Part shown: in pieces, positions 33,576 through 42,962 of the stretch
Layout of the letters: each line of letters starts with the position of its first letter
How positions within the stretch are numbered: the first letter of the stretch is position 1
NCBI RefSeq assembly: GCF_030285625.1
Contig: NZ_CP127294.1
Location: forward strand, 3,854,001 to 3,918,000
Direction of reading: 5' to 3'
From: Amycolatopsis sp. 2-15
GTDB lineage: Bacteria; Actinomycetota; Actinomycetes; Mycobacteriales; Pseudonocardiaceae
DNA: 64,000 nucleotides
Notes under the pieces: generated by a model
Database searches by the model: none
Seen by the model: only the letters and a program-made list of their open reading frames with translations
What the model was told of the DNA's origin: nothing
Position numbers and translations under genes: made by a program

Positions 33576-34551
33576 CGACGCAGGAACAAACCACTCCGGC
33601 CATCGCGGCCCGCCCGCAGGCCCGCCGTGGCCGGTCGCCGCAGCGGCTGGTCGTCGCGGCCGTCGCGGTGGTCGTCGCCCTCGTGCTGCCGCTGCTGGTC
33701 CCGGGCTGGCTGGGCCTGCTCGTGATCGCCGGGATCTTCTTCCTGATCGTGCTCGGGCTCAACCTGCTCATGGGGTACGCGGGCCAGGTCTCGTTGGGAC
33801 AGACGCTGTTCATGGCGATCGGCGGCTACGGCGCGGGTCTGCTCACGCTGCGCTGGCACTGGCCGACGCTGGTGGCGATGATCGTGATGGCCGTGGTCTC
33901 CGCGGCGGTCGCGGCCGGGCTCGGCACGGTGTTCCTGCGGCTGCGCGGCTACTACCTCGCGCTGGCGACACTGGGGCTGGCCGTGATCACCGAGTCGCTC
34001 GCGTCCGGGCTCACCGGGTTCACCGGCGGGCCCTCGGGCCTGGTCGGCGTGCCGAGCCTGCGCCTTGGCACGTTCGACGTGTTCAGCGACCAGGCCAACT
34101 ACTACCTGCTGCTCGTGGTGTGCGGGCTCGGCGCGTGGTTCGTCGGCAACCTGCAGCGGTCCCAGACCGGGCGCGCGCTCTCGGCCATCGCCGCCGACCC
34201 GGCGGCCGCGACGATGCTCGGCATCAACGCGGCCCGCTACAAGACCAGCGCGTTCGTGGTCTCCGCCGTCTACGCCTCGCTCGGCGGCAGCCTCTACGCG
34301 TTCTACCTGCGGTTCATCTCGCCCGAGGTGGTCGGGGTGACGGTGGCGCTGAGCATCGTGATCATGCTCGCGCTCGGCGGCGCGCGCACGATCGTCGGGC
34401 CGCTGCTGGGCGCGCTCGTGATCCAGGGGCTGCCGGAGGTGGGGCAGAGCTTCGCGTCCTGGTCGCCGTTCGTGGCCGGGGTCGTGCTCATCCTCGTGAT
34501 CACCTACCTGCCGCGCGGGATCTGGGGCGCGATCAAGAAAGCGGTGCAGCG

Positions 34552-34555
<4 letters not shown>
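33572..34555 (+). CDS. ABC transporter permease (LivM type)
   Basis: This is 327 residues, start overlapping the previous stop (ATGA). GLNLLMGYAGQVSLGQTLFM is the LivM hallmark, and GRALSAIAADPAAATMLGIN is the ATPase-contact loop. A long basic N-terminal tail (about residues 1-25) precedes the first helix. It forms the second half of the membrane channel with the LivH-type protein. Confidence 0.9.
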
Positions 34556-35321
<766 letters not shown>

Positions 35322-35325
<4 letters not shown>

Positions 35326-36104
35326 ACCTCACCGTCCGCGGCCTCGACGCCCGCTACGGCTCCACCCGCGTGCTGCACGACGTCTCCTGCGAGGTTCCCG
35401 ACGGCACCATGGTCGCGATGATCGGCGCCAACGGCGCGGGCAAGACCACGCTGCTCAAGTGCCTCGCCGGGCTGCACCGGCCGTCCGCGGGGGAGGTCAT
35501 GCTGGGCGGCGCACCGGTCGCCGGGCTCGCCGCGCACGAGGTGGCGCGCCGCGGCGTGTGCCTCGTCCCGGCCGGGCGGCAGCTGTTCGGTGACCTGACC
35601 GTCGCGGAGAACCTGCAGGTCGGCCTGCACGGCACCGGGGCGCGCGGCACGGCGGCGACCGAGCGGCTGGAGCGGGTCTACGGCTTGTTCCCGATCCTGC
35701 GCGAGTTCGCCACCCGCCAGTCCGGGCTGCTGTCCGGCGGGCAGCAGCAGATGCTGGCCATCGCGCGGGCGCTCGTGCGGGAACCGAAGGTGCTGCTGCT
35801 CGACGAACCGTCGCTGGGCATCGCGCCCTTGCTGGTCACCGAGATCCTGGGCGTGCTGCAACAGCTCGCGCGCGACGGCGTGACGATCCTGCTGGCCGAG
35901 CAGAACGCCGCCGCCGCGCTCGGCATCGCCGACCACGGCGTGGTGATGGAGAACGGCACCATCACCCGCACCGACACCGCGGCGGCCCTGCTCGCCGACG
36001 AGGACGTGAGCCGCCACTACCTCGGCACCGCCCGCGACGCCGTTGCGGTGGGTCACGCCCGCGCGCTGCCGGCGGGGTTGCGCGAACCGCTGCAGACCAC
36101 CTAG
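35322..36104 (+). CDS. ABC transporter ATP-binding protein (LivF type)
   Basis: This is 260 residues, start overlapping the LivG stop. Walker A is MIGANGAGKTTLLKCL, the canonical signature is LLSGGQQQMLAIARAL, Walker B is VLLLDEPSLGIAPLL, and the switch region is LLAEQNAAAAL. It extends about 20 residues past the usual LivF end (RHYLGTA), with a loosely conserved tail. It completes a five-gene importer of the branched-chain amino acid class, here probably devoted to an aromatic acid. Confidence 0.9.
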
Positions 36105-36141
36105 GACTGTCCACAGGAGAAACTCAGCGAGGAGTTCACCG

Positions 36142-36858
36142 ATGAAGATCGTGCTCGTCCACGGCGGATGGCAGGGCGGCTGGGCGTGGGACACCGTCGC
36201 CGAACACCTGCGCGCCGCCGGCCACGACGTGTTCGCCCCCACGCTGCGCGGCTTGGAAGACGGTGAAGTCGACCGCTCCGGCGTCACCCTCACCGCCATG
36301 GTCGACGACCTGATCGGGCAGCTCGACCGTCGCGGCTTCGACCGGTTCACGCTCGTCGGCCACAGCGGTGGCGGCCCGGTGATCCAGCTCGTCACGGAAC
36401 GGCGGCCTGAGCGCGTGGAGCGCACCGTGTTCGTCGACGCGTGGGTGCTGCTCGACGGCGAGTGCGTGAACGACGTGCTGCCCGAGGAGCTCGTCGGCGG
36501 AGTCACCGCGCTGGCGGAGCAGACTTCCGACAACACCGTCGCGATCCCGCCCGCGCTGTGGTCGGCGTCGTTCATGCAGGATGCCGACGAAGCACTCGCG
36601 GCCGCCACGGCTTCGCGGCTCGTACCCACGCCGTTCGGCTGGTTCACCGAGCCGGCGCGGATTTCGCGGTTCTTCGAGTCCGGCGTGCCGAGCAGCTACG
36701 TGTACCTGCTGGAGGACCAGGCCGTGCCGAAGACGGTCTACCAGGCCGCCGCCGCGCGGCTGGCCGACCCGCGGATCGTCGAGTGCGCCGGCAGCCACGA
36801 AGCGATGCTCACGCACCCCGCGGAGCTCGCGGAGGCGTTGCTGAAGGCCACCGCGTGA
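36142..36858 (+). CDS. Alpha/beta hydrolase (EstC/methylesterase-like)
   Basis: This is 238 residues from the ATG at 36142 with GAGGAG upstream; the earlier open frame overlaps the ABC gene. VLVHGGWQGGWAW is the oxyanion loop, GHSGGG gives nucleophile S75, and the His is in CAGSHEAML. The compact size and motif style match plant-methylesterase-like/EstC hydrolases. Position after the importer in a phthalate-type cluster suggests cleavage of phthalate monoesters (a role known for PatE next to the phthalate importer in Rhodococcus). That is inference; no substrate residues are diagnostic. Confidence 0.82.
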   Translation: MKIVLVHGGWQGGWAWDTVAEHLRAAGHDVFAPTLRGLEDGEVDRSGVTLTAMVDDLIGQLDRRGFDRFTLVGHSGGGPVIQLVTERRPERVERTVFVDAWVLLDGECVNDVLPEELVGGVTALAEQTSDNTVAIPPALWSASFMQDADEALAAATASRLVPTPFGWFTEPARISRFFESGVPSSYVYLLEDQAVPKTVYQAAAARLADPRIVECAGSHEAMLTHPAELAEALLKATA

Positions 36859-37742
36859 GGCACCGCACCGGTTTCCTGGCGCCGCTGTATTACGACGAGC
36901 TGCGGCCGGACCACGCGCCGGCGCGCAGTGTCGTCCTCGTGCACGGCGGCAGCGTGACCGGTGCGTGTTATCTGTCCACTCCGGACGGTCGCCCGGGCTG
37001 GGCCCACACTTTTGCCGAGCACGGCTACCGCGTGCTCGTGCCGGACTGGCCCGGCACCGGGCGCAGCACGTCGCTGCCGCCGGACGAGGTCACGGGCGAG
37101 GTCGTCTGCGCCGCGCTCGGGGCGTTGCTCGAGGCGCAGGACGGGCCGGTGGTGCTCGTCGTGCACTCGATGTCCGGGCCGTTCGGCTTCCGGCTGACGG
37201 CCACGCACGGAGATCGGATCGCCGCGCTCGTCGCGCTCGCGCCCGGCCCGCCCGGCGACATCCAGCCAGAGCCCACCGTCCTGGACGAGACCGAAAACGA
37301 CGTCGAGATCCAAGGGCTGGCCCTGCGCTGGCGGCTCCCGAAGCACGGCCTGTGGTGGCCGAGCGACGCGTTCGCCCGGGCGAAGATGATCGGGGCCAGC
37401 ACGAGGTTTCCGGCCGACGCGGTGGCGTCGTACAGCCGGCAGCTCGGCCCCATCCCCGCCGGGCTGCTGGCGCAGCGACAGAATCTCCGCGGCAGCCAGC
37501 TGCGCGGGGCCGGTCGCTTCGATGGCAAGCCCGTGCTGGTGCTCACCGGCGACCGCGACACGGACCACCCGCGCGCGGCCGACGGCGCCACCGCCGAGTG
37601 GCTGTCCGCGCACGGCGCCGAGGTCACGTACCGGTTCCTCGACGATCCGGAACACACGGGCAACGGGCACATGCTGATGAGTGAGGACAACAGCGAAGCG
37701 TTGGCGGAGCTCGTCATCGGGTGGCTGGACGGGGTTTCCTGA
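36855..37742 (+). CDS. Alpha/beta hydrolase, second of the pair
   Basis: This is 295 residues from a GTG overlapping the previous stop (GTGA), so the two hydrolases are coupled. SVVLVHGGSVTGACYLS is the oxyanion loop. The elbow is VVHSMSGPFG (S105), with Val where most have Gly. The acid is in VLTGDRDTDHP and the base in the NGHMLMSED region. LPKHGLWWPSDAF lies in the lid region. It may be the phthalate monoester hydrolase of the cluster or act on a different ester; the two paralogues are not close. It ends the importer operon. Confidence 0.82.
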   Translation: MRHRTGFLAPLYYDELRPDHAPARSVVLVHGGSVTGACYLSTPDGRPGWAHTFAEHGYRVLVPDWPGTGRSTSLPPDEVTGEVVCAALGALLEAQDGPVVLVVHSMSGPFGFRLTATHGDRIAALVALAPGPPGDIQPEPTVLDETENDVEIQGLALRWRLPKHGLWWPSDAFARAKMIGASTRFPADAVASYSRQLGPIPAGLLAQRQNLRGSQLRGAGRFDGKPVLVLTGDRDTDHPRAADGATAEWLSAHGAEVTYRFLDDPEHTGNGHMLMSEDNSEALAELVIGWLDGVS

Positions 37743-37884
37743 GCCCGCTCGGTCTCAGGCGAAGCGCTGGGCGGGCATCGGGCCCGAGCTGCCGCCGGTG
37801 TGCCCGCGAAGCAGGTGCTGGAGTCACGCAAGGTGGCGCCGGAGGGCCGTTCCTGGCAGTGCCCCTCGATTGGTAGTCAGCCCA

Positions 37885-38424
37885 TCAACTGGTAGTCGCG
37901 CCGCGCGGCGCCGACAGCGGCTGGAGGAGCCGCCGCGGGAGGTTGAGCTCGGCCGATACCGGGTCGAGCTCGGCGCCGGTCGGCTTGTAGCCGGGGCCGG
38001 GTTCGATGCGGGTGTCGCCGGGCGCGACGAGCTCGCCACACTGCTCGCATCGGCCCTCGTGGTCGAGCAGCGCGCCGTCCGCGTCGTGGCGCAGCGCGCG
38101 TTTCACCCCGGCCGGCGAGTAGAAGTCGTCACCCCAGTTGATGAGCGAGCGGACGATCGGCCACAGCGCCACGCCTTTGTCGGTGAGCACGTACTCGACG
38201 GTGCCCGCGCTGTCGTCGCGGGTGAGCACGCCTTCGCGGACGAGGAGTTTCAGCCGGGCCGTCAGCACGGCGCGGGGGATGCCGAGCTGCGTCGCGAAGT
38301 CCCCGAAGCGGCGCACGCCGTAGAAGGCGTCGCGCACGATGAGCAAGGTCCACCGTTCGCCGACGATCTCCAGGGCTCGCGCCAGGGAGCAGTTGCGGTC
38401 CGCGTAGGTGCTGGGAAGGGACAT
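37885..38424 (-). CDS. HxlR family transcriptional regulator
   Basis: This is 179 residues from the ATG at 38424. The winged helix (about 10-100) shows CSLARALEIVGERWTLLIVR and FGDFATQLGIPRAVLTARLK, typical of HxlR/MarR-like regulators. A C-terminal extension carries CEQCGEL, half of a possible metal site. It is divergent from the small monooxygenase at 38592. Two copies of TAGTTCA-N5-TGAACTA/T in the shared promoter are its likely operators, so it should repress both itself and that gene. Confidence 0.9.
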   Translation of the reverse strand: MSLPSTYADRNCSLARALEIVGERWTLLIVRDAFYGVRRFGDFATQLGIPRAVLTARLKLLVREGVLTRDDSAGTVEYVLTDKGVALWPIVRSLINWGDDFYSPAGVKRALRHDADGALLDHEGRCEQCGELVAPGDTRIEPGPGYKPTGAELDPVSAELNLPRRLLQPLSAPRGATTS

Positions 38425-38442
38425 AAAGGCAGTCTACTCCGC

Positions 38443-38501
38443 TAGTTCACTCACTGAACTAGAGTTGTACTACAGTCGCCGGTAGTTCATTGACTGAACT
38501 T
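38443..38501. promoter_or_regulatory. Two HxlR operators, 40 bp apart
   Basis: TAGTTCA-CTCAC-TGAACTA (38443-38461) and TAGTTCA-TTGAC-TGAACTT (38483-38501) have starts exactly 40 bp apart, close to four helical turns. They fall between the divergent HxlR gene and the monooxygenase, on the same face of the DNA. Confidence 0.78.
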
Positions 38502-38525
38502 CGTTTGCCTCTGTTGCTCAGTGTT

Positions 38526-38575
38526 TGTCGGCGCCTGTCAGTGCCTATCGGTGCCGATCGGTGCCTGTCGAATTC
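38526..38575. repeat. 10-bp tandem repeat in the monooxygenase leader
   Basis: Four full units (TGTCGGCGCC, TGTCAGTGCC, TATCGGTGCC, GATCGGTGCC) and a partial fifth run from 38526. The period equals about one helical turn. It lies between the HxlR operators and the ATG at 38592; the consensus is TRTCGGTGCC. Confidence 0.75.
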
Positions 38576-38591
38576 CCCAGGAGAACCAGCG

Positions 38592-38897
38592 ATGTACCAG
38601 TTCCTCGTTTCCTTCACCGTCCAGCCGGACCACCGCGACGACTTCGTGCGCGTGGCCCGCAAGACCGGCGTCGACTCCCTGGCCAACGAACCCGGCTCGG
38701 TCCGGTTCGAGGTCATCGCGGACGAGGAGAACCCGGACGTGTTCTACCTCAACGAGGTCTACGCCGACGTCGAGGCGTTCAACACCCACGCGCAGGGCCC
38801 GTACTTCGGCGCGTTCTTCGCCGAGGCAAGCACCTACGCCGAGGGTCCCGTGTGGCTCATGAAGGGCAACCTGGTCGACGACAAGGCCGCCGTCTGA
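38592..38897 (+). CDS. Antibiotic-biosynthesis-monooxygenase (ABM) domain protein
   Basis: This is 101 residues from the ATG at 38592 with GGAGAACC upstream. It is a single ferredoxin-like ABM fold: YQFLVSFTVQPDHRDDFVRV, GSVRFEVIADEENPDVFYLN, EVYADVEAFNTHAQGPYF. Such small proteins act as dimers, some as cofactor-free monooxygenases of quinol-like substrates, others with unknown roles (LsrG/YgiN-like). It is controlled by the divergent HxlR repressor, a common pairing. A 326-residue protein follows after 34 bp. Confidence 0.88.
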   Translation: MYQFLVSFTVQPDHRDDFVRVARKTGVDSLANEPGSVRFEVIADEENPDVFYLNEVYADVEAFNTHAQGPYFGAFFAEASTYAEGPVWLMKGNLVDDKAAV

Positions 38898-38931
38898 GCC
38901 TGCTCGTAAGACCGGCGGAAGAGCTGGATCG

Positions 38932-39912
38932 GTGAACGACGGTCAGCGCACCGGGTTGCTGGACCTGGTGCTGGAAACGCACGGCGGCCGCGAGCGGTGG
39001 AGCAGAGTTCGCACGGTTCGGGCGCACCTGCACATGGTCGGTCCCACGTGGACGGGCCTCGGCCAGGAGAAGACGTTCGCCGGCGTCGACCTGACCGTCG
39101 ACGTGCACCGGCAGCGAACGGTCTTCACCGATTACACCGGCCGCGAGCTGCGCGGGGTGTACACGCCAGCGGGGTCACGATCGAAGACGCCGACGGTGTC
39201 GTGCTCCAGGAGCGCCGCACGCCCCGCGAGTCCTTCCCGCCGCGAGTCCGCAGTACGCGGTGGGACGCGCTGCACGCGTTGTACCGCGGGGTACGGCATG
39301 TGGAACTACCTCACCAACCCGTACCTGCTGACCCTGCCCGGCGTGCTGACCGAGGAGCTCGAGCCCGCCGGCGGCCGCGACTGGCGGCGGCTGCACGTCA
39401 CGTTCCCCTCGTACCTCGCCACGCACAGCACGCAGCAGACGTTCTACTACGACGAACGCGGCCTGCAGCGCCGCGTCGACTACTCGCCCTACGTGCTGGG
39501 CAACTTGCCCGCGACGCACCATACGGAGGCGCACCAAGCGGTTTCGGGCCTTCTGTTCCCGACGCACCGCTACGTGCTCCCCGTCGTGGACGGCAAGCTC
39601 GCGTCCCGGCCGACCATCATGAGCCACCACGACATCGCCGAGGCCATGGCGACCGAGCTCGGCCACCCGGTGCACTACGAGCCGATCAGCGTCGAGGAGT
39701 TCGCCGCGTCGGGGCTGGAGAAAGGCGCCGACGCGCACCTCGTGCAGCACCTGTCGAACGTCGCGATCGACTACCGCAACGGTGTGTTCTCCGGCACGAA
39801 CGACGTGGTCGAGAAGATCGGCGGACGGCCGCCGCTCTCGGTCGCCCAGTTCGTGGCCGAGAACCGCGCCGACTTCGCGACCAGCGGGCCGCGTTTCGTC
39901 CCCGCTCCGTGA
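38932..39912 (+). CDS. Uncharacterised protein with two compensating G-run frameshifts
   Basis: This is 326 residues from the GTG at 38932. The start (LVLETHGGRERWSRVRTVRA) and the part after 39290 (MWNYLTNPYLLTLPGVLTEE to the end) have good coding character. Between 39171 and 39291 the natural frame is shifted by one, where GVTIEDADGVVLQERRTPRE lies in the next frame. One G is missing at 39171 (GGGG for GGGGG) and one is extra at 39288 (GGGG for GGG), so the ends stay in phase and about 40 residues are scrambled. No family is recognised. It may be co-transcribed with the ABM gene. Confidence 0.7.
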   Translation: MNDGQRTGLLDLVLETHGGRERWSRVRTVRAHLHMVGPTWTGLGQEKTFAGVDLTVDVHRQRTVFTDYTGRELRGVYTPAGSRSKTPTVSCSRSAARPASPSRRESAVRGGTRCTRCTAGYGMWNYLTNPYLLTLPGVLTEELEPAGGRDWRRLHVTFPSYLATHSTQQTFYYDERGLQRRVDYSPYVLGNLPATHHTEAHQAVSGLLFPTHRYVLPVVDGKLASRPTIMSHHDIAEAMATELGHPVHYEPISVEEFAASGLEKGADAHLVQHLSNVAIDYRNGVFSGTNDVVEKIGGRPPLSVAQFVAENRADFATSGPRFVPAP

Positions 39913-39944
39913 CGCGGGTGGCCTGACCGATCGAGGAGAGTCCG

Positions 39945-40103
39945 TTGTCCTACGCGGTGGATCCGGAGCGGGAGAACGGGCTGCGGCCGGCGATCCGGCA
40001 CCTGTACCCGGGCCCGTTCCACGGGTCCACGTTCGTCGCCGACGCCGAGGTCTCGCAGCGGACGGACGACGACTCGGCCGGTGTGTTCCGTCGTGTCTGC
40101 TGA
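39945..40103 (+). CDS. Small open reading frame with strong codon bias
   Basis: A TTG at 39945 behind GAGGAGAG opens 52 codons (MSYAVDPERENGLRPAIRHL, then YPGPFHGSTFVADAEV). Over 90 percent of codons end in G or C, so this is or was coding. The stop at 40101 overlaps the start of the next gene. It could be a real small protein or the N-terminal remnant of a larger gene. No family recognised. Confidence 0.45.
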   Translation: MSYAVDPERENGLRPAIRHLYPGPFHGSTFVADAEVSQRTDDDSAGVFRRVC

Positions 40104-40700
40104 GCGGCGAGTGGGCGCCGGGGCTTGGCCGGCCGGCGAGCGGTTCGGCATCGCCGCCGCGCCGGGCGGGCTGGCGCTCGTCCAGGACCTGCTGAACACC
40201 CGGCCGAGCCCGCGGAGAGGGTTCGCCGATCTGTTGTCCACAGTGGCCTCGGGGCAACGCTGGGCGGGCGCGGCGATGGCGGCATGGGCGGAAGCCGAAG
40301 GCCATCGCCGGCGCCGGGTGCGGCTCCGGGCCGCGGATGTCGACGAGCTGCGGCAGCTGCGGGAACAACTCGCGGCCCTCGTGCGGACGAAGGACGAGCC
40401 GGTGCTGCCCGCGTTGTCCGGGCTGACGCTCACCGCGGGCACCGCCCCCGACGGCCGGCTGGACCTCGAACCGGCCGGCAGCGGGTGGCAGCTCGTCGGC
40501 GGCGCGGTGCTGCTCGAGATCCACCACGCCGGCCGGCTGGACGAATGGCAGCGCCTGAAGACCTGTCGCGACTCGGCGTGCCCGATCGCGTTCCACGACC
40601 GCCCCGCAACAATAGCCGCGTCTGGCACGACGTCAAGGTCTGCGGCAATATCGCCAACCTGCGGGCTTCCCGCGCCCGGCGCCGGCGGGTGGTGCTGTGA
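40093..40700 (+). pseudogene. CGNR zinc-finger regulator, one homopolymer frameshift
   Basis: From a GTG at 40093 the ABATE domain reads LALVQDLLNTRPSPRRGFAD. The first finger half is LKTCRDSACPIAFHDR. The frame then breaks in a CCCC run at 40602; a fifth C restores NNSRVWHDVKVCGNIANLRA and the basic tail to the stop at 40700. The repaired length is 202 residues with the CGN(I) motif; the Arg of CGNR is replaced by Ile. It may be intact in the organism. It lies 38 bp from a convergent HxlR gene. Confidence 0.75.
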
Positions 40701-40738
40701 GCGCCGTGAGTCAGTCCACTCGCGACAGCCGGGGCAGG

Positions 40739-41266
40739 CTACGCCCGCCGCGCCCGCTTGGCGTCGCGGGAGAGCTGCGCCTCGGTGTCCGCCATGGTCA
40801 CGTCGTGGCCCGCCGCGCACCGCACGGCGGCGAGGAGCGGTTCACCACAGCCGGCGTGCACCAATTCGACGCCGCCGGCCGGGCCCGCCAAAGTGGCGCC
40901 CCAGCTCATCATCGCGACCACCACGGGGAACAGCGAACGGCCCCGCTCGGTCAGCACGTACTCGTGGCGGGTGCGCGAACCGGGCTCGCGGTAGGGCTGC
41001 AGGCGCAGCAGACCGTCGTCGACCAGCTGCTTGAGCCGCTTGGCCGCGACCGCGTCGCTCAGGCCGGTGCGCCTGGTGAGCTCGTCGAAGCGCCGGCCAC
41101 CGTAGAACGCCTCGCGCAGCAGGATCATCGCCGAGCGCGTGCCGACGAGCTCCAGCGCGCGCTCGATCTTGCACCAGCCCTCGGCAGTCCACGCGTCGCG
41201 GTCGACGAACCGGCCGACGCGCGTGACCACGGGCAGGTCCGTCTCGGGCTCCTGTGTGTGTGCCAT
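40739..41266 (-). CDS. HxlR family transcriptional regulator
   Basis: This is 175 residues from the ATG at 41266 (MAHTQEPETD); three codons more are possible. The winged helix reads CKIERALELVGTRSAMILLR and FDELTRRTGLSDAVAAKRLK. CGEPLLAAVRCAAGHDV at the C-terminus has two cysteines and a His, a possible metal or redox site. Its upstream DNA (41288-41338) carries a long nested inverted repeat, probably its own operator. No divergent partner gene of clear function is seen, so its target may have been lost. Confidence 0.88.
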   Translation of the reverse strand: MAHTQEPETDLPVVTRVGRFVDRDAWTAEGWCKIERALELVGTRSAMILLREAFYGGRRFDELTRRTGLSDAVAAKRLKQLVDDGLLRLQPYREPGSRTRHEYVLTERGRSLFPVVVAMMSWGATLAGPAGGVELVHAGCGEPLLAAVRCAAGHDVTMADTEAQLSRDAKRARRA

Positions 41267-41287
41267 GACAGCCACTGTACCTGCCTA

Positions 41288-41338
41288 GCTTTGACCATAG
41301 CCAGGCTGTTGGTGTGCTGGCTATGCCTTTGGCAAAGC
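41288..41338. promoter_or_regulatory. Nested inverted repeat upstream of HxlR gene
   Basis: CATAGCCAG-N12-CTGGCTATG (41296-41325) is a perfect 9-bp inverted repeat. GCTTTG (41288) and CAAAGC (41333) flank it as an outer pair. It begins 22 bp before the HxlR start. Confidence 0.65.
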
Positions 41339-41339
41339 C

Positions 41340-41730
41340 GGCTGGGGTCCATGACCAGGTCAGGGACCGCGAGACCCGTCGTGCTCTGGCTGCCCGGCCA
41401 AGAAGCTAGCCGGGCCGAGCTCCTCGCCGAGACGGACTTAGGCCGACGTCGCGTGGCCGCGGACGCTGCTCGCCAGTGGTTCGGGGGAGACGGTGCAGGA
41501 TCGGGCTGTGGAAGTCGAGCGCCGGATCGTTGTTGTGGTTGGGGTTTGCGCGTACTCACCGGTGTCCGGGGAGAGGGGAGTTACTGCGCGGCCCAGGCCC
41601 CGGGTGGCAGGTCGCGGGACAGGCCCGGCCAGCCGACGACCGCGCTGTCGAACACCGCGTCGGATGCTGTCGCGGCAAGCAGATCCGCCGCGGTGAGGCC
41701 TGATTCGACCAAGCTCGCGGGTGAAGCTCG
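41340..41730. other. Stretch without a supported gene; possible reverse-strand remnant
   Basis: No full gene is visible in these 390 bases. On the reverse strand, codons from about 41728 to a TAA at 41581 read SGLTAADLLAATASDAVF then GWPGLSRDLPPGAWAAQ with good codon bias, like the tail of a lost enzyme. It begins right after the stop of the LLM gene. No start or family match. Confidence 0.4.
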
Positions 41731-42782
41731 TCAGCTCCGGTCCACCACTGCGCGGAACTGTTCGACCACGCCGGCCCGCTCGTCGCGCGTCGCGCCGGCC
41801 GGGGTGATGGTGAGGGTGGTGACGCCGGCTTCCCGGTATGCGGCGATGCGTTCGCGGACGTGGCTTTCGGGGCCGATCAGGGAGATCGAGCGGAGCAGCT
41901 CGTCCGGTACGGCCGCTTCCGCTTCCTGCTTCTTGCCCGCCAGGTAGAGGTCCTGGATCTTCTCCGCCTCGGCCTCGAAGCCGTAGCGGCGGACGAGGTC
42001 GTTGTAGAAGTTGCGGCCCTTCGCGCCCATGCCGCCGATGTACAGGGCGAGCGTGGGACGCATCGCGTCCAGCACAGGCTGGGGATCGTCGGTGATGCGG
42101 AAGACCGCCTGGGCCTCGATCTGCAGCGGGGCAGGTCCTCGGCGCGCTTGGCGGCGCCGTCGGCCAGCGACCGGCCCCAGACGTCCTTCGCCTTCTCCGG
42201 CAGGAAGAAGAACGGCTGCCAGATGTCCGCGAGCTCGGCGGTCATGGCAACGTTCTGGGGTCCGATCGACGCGATCAGGATGGGGATCCGGCTGCGCACC
42301 GGCGTGTTGATCAGCTTCAGTGGCTTGCCCAGGCCGGTGCCCTCGTTCTCGGGCAATGGGATGCGGTAGTGCTTGCCCTGGTGTACAACGCGTTCGCGGC
42401 GCCAGACCTGGCGGCAGATCTCGACGACCTCGCGCGTCCGCCCGAGCGGGGCGTTGTAGGGGACGCCGTGGAACCCTTCGATCACCTGCGGGCCCGACGC
42501 GCCGAGGCCGAGGACGAACCGGCCCTCGCTCACGTGGTCCAGGCCCGCGGCGGTCATCGCGATCAGCGACGGCGTGCGCGTGTAGATCGGCAGGATCGCC
42601 GAGCCGATGCGGATGGTGCTCGTGAGCGCGGCGAGCGCGCCGAGCTGGCTCACCGCGTCGAACGTGTACACCTCGGCCACGTAGGCGATGTCCGCGCCGG
42701 CGCGTTCGTAGGCGACGACGTCTTCGGCCAGGTCGCGGAAGGTGCCTTTCGCGCTGTACTCGTTGTAGATGCCGACAAGCAC
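41731..42782 (-). pseudogene. LLM-class (F420-type) flavin-dependent oxidoreductase, one homopolymer frameshift
   Basis: From a GTG at 42782 the protein reads VLVGIYNEYSAKGTFRDLAE, RIGSAILPIYTRTPSLIAMT and EGRFVLGLGASGPQVIEGFH, the luciferase-like TIM-barrel family, probably F420-dependent. At 42128 a run of four G (plus strand) breaks the frame; a fifth joins PLQIEAQAVFRITDDPQPVL to the C-terminal GVTTLTITPAGATRDERAGV. The repaired length is 350 residues, normal for the family. Likely a sequence error in an intact gene. Substrate unknown. Confidence 0.8.
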
Positions 42783-42962
42783 GGTCCCGCCTGCTTTCCT
42801 GCTTCGGTGAAGTTGCTGCGTGCTCTCAGGGTTGCGCAATGCAACTCACTCGTCAACCGCCGGTGTGACCTGTGTTCGATCGGCGCGGTCGTCCCGTAGA
42901 CTACAACCTGACTGTGTAAAAGCCTAGCCAGATGGTGGGCTCTGTTTCGAAGGAGCACGTGC

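Noticed and set aside
38526..38575. CRISPR or iteron origin
   Set aside because: Ten-base units without spacers and no replication gene nearby; a promoter-leader repeat fits better.
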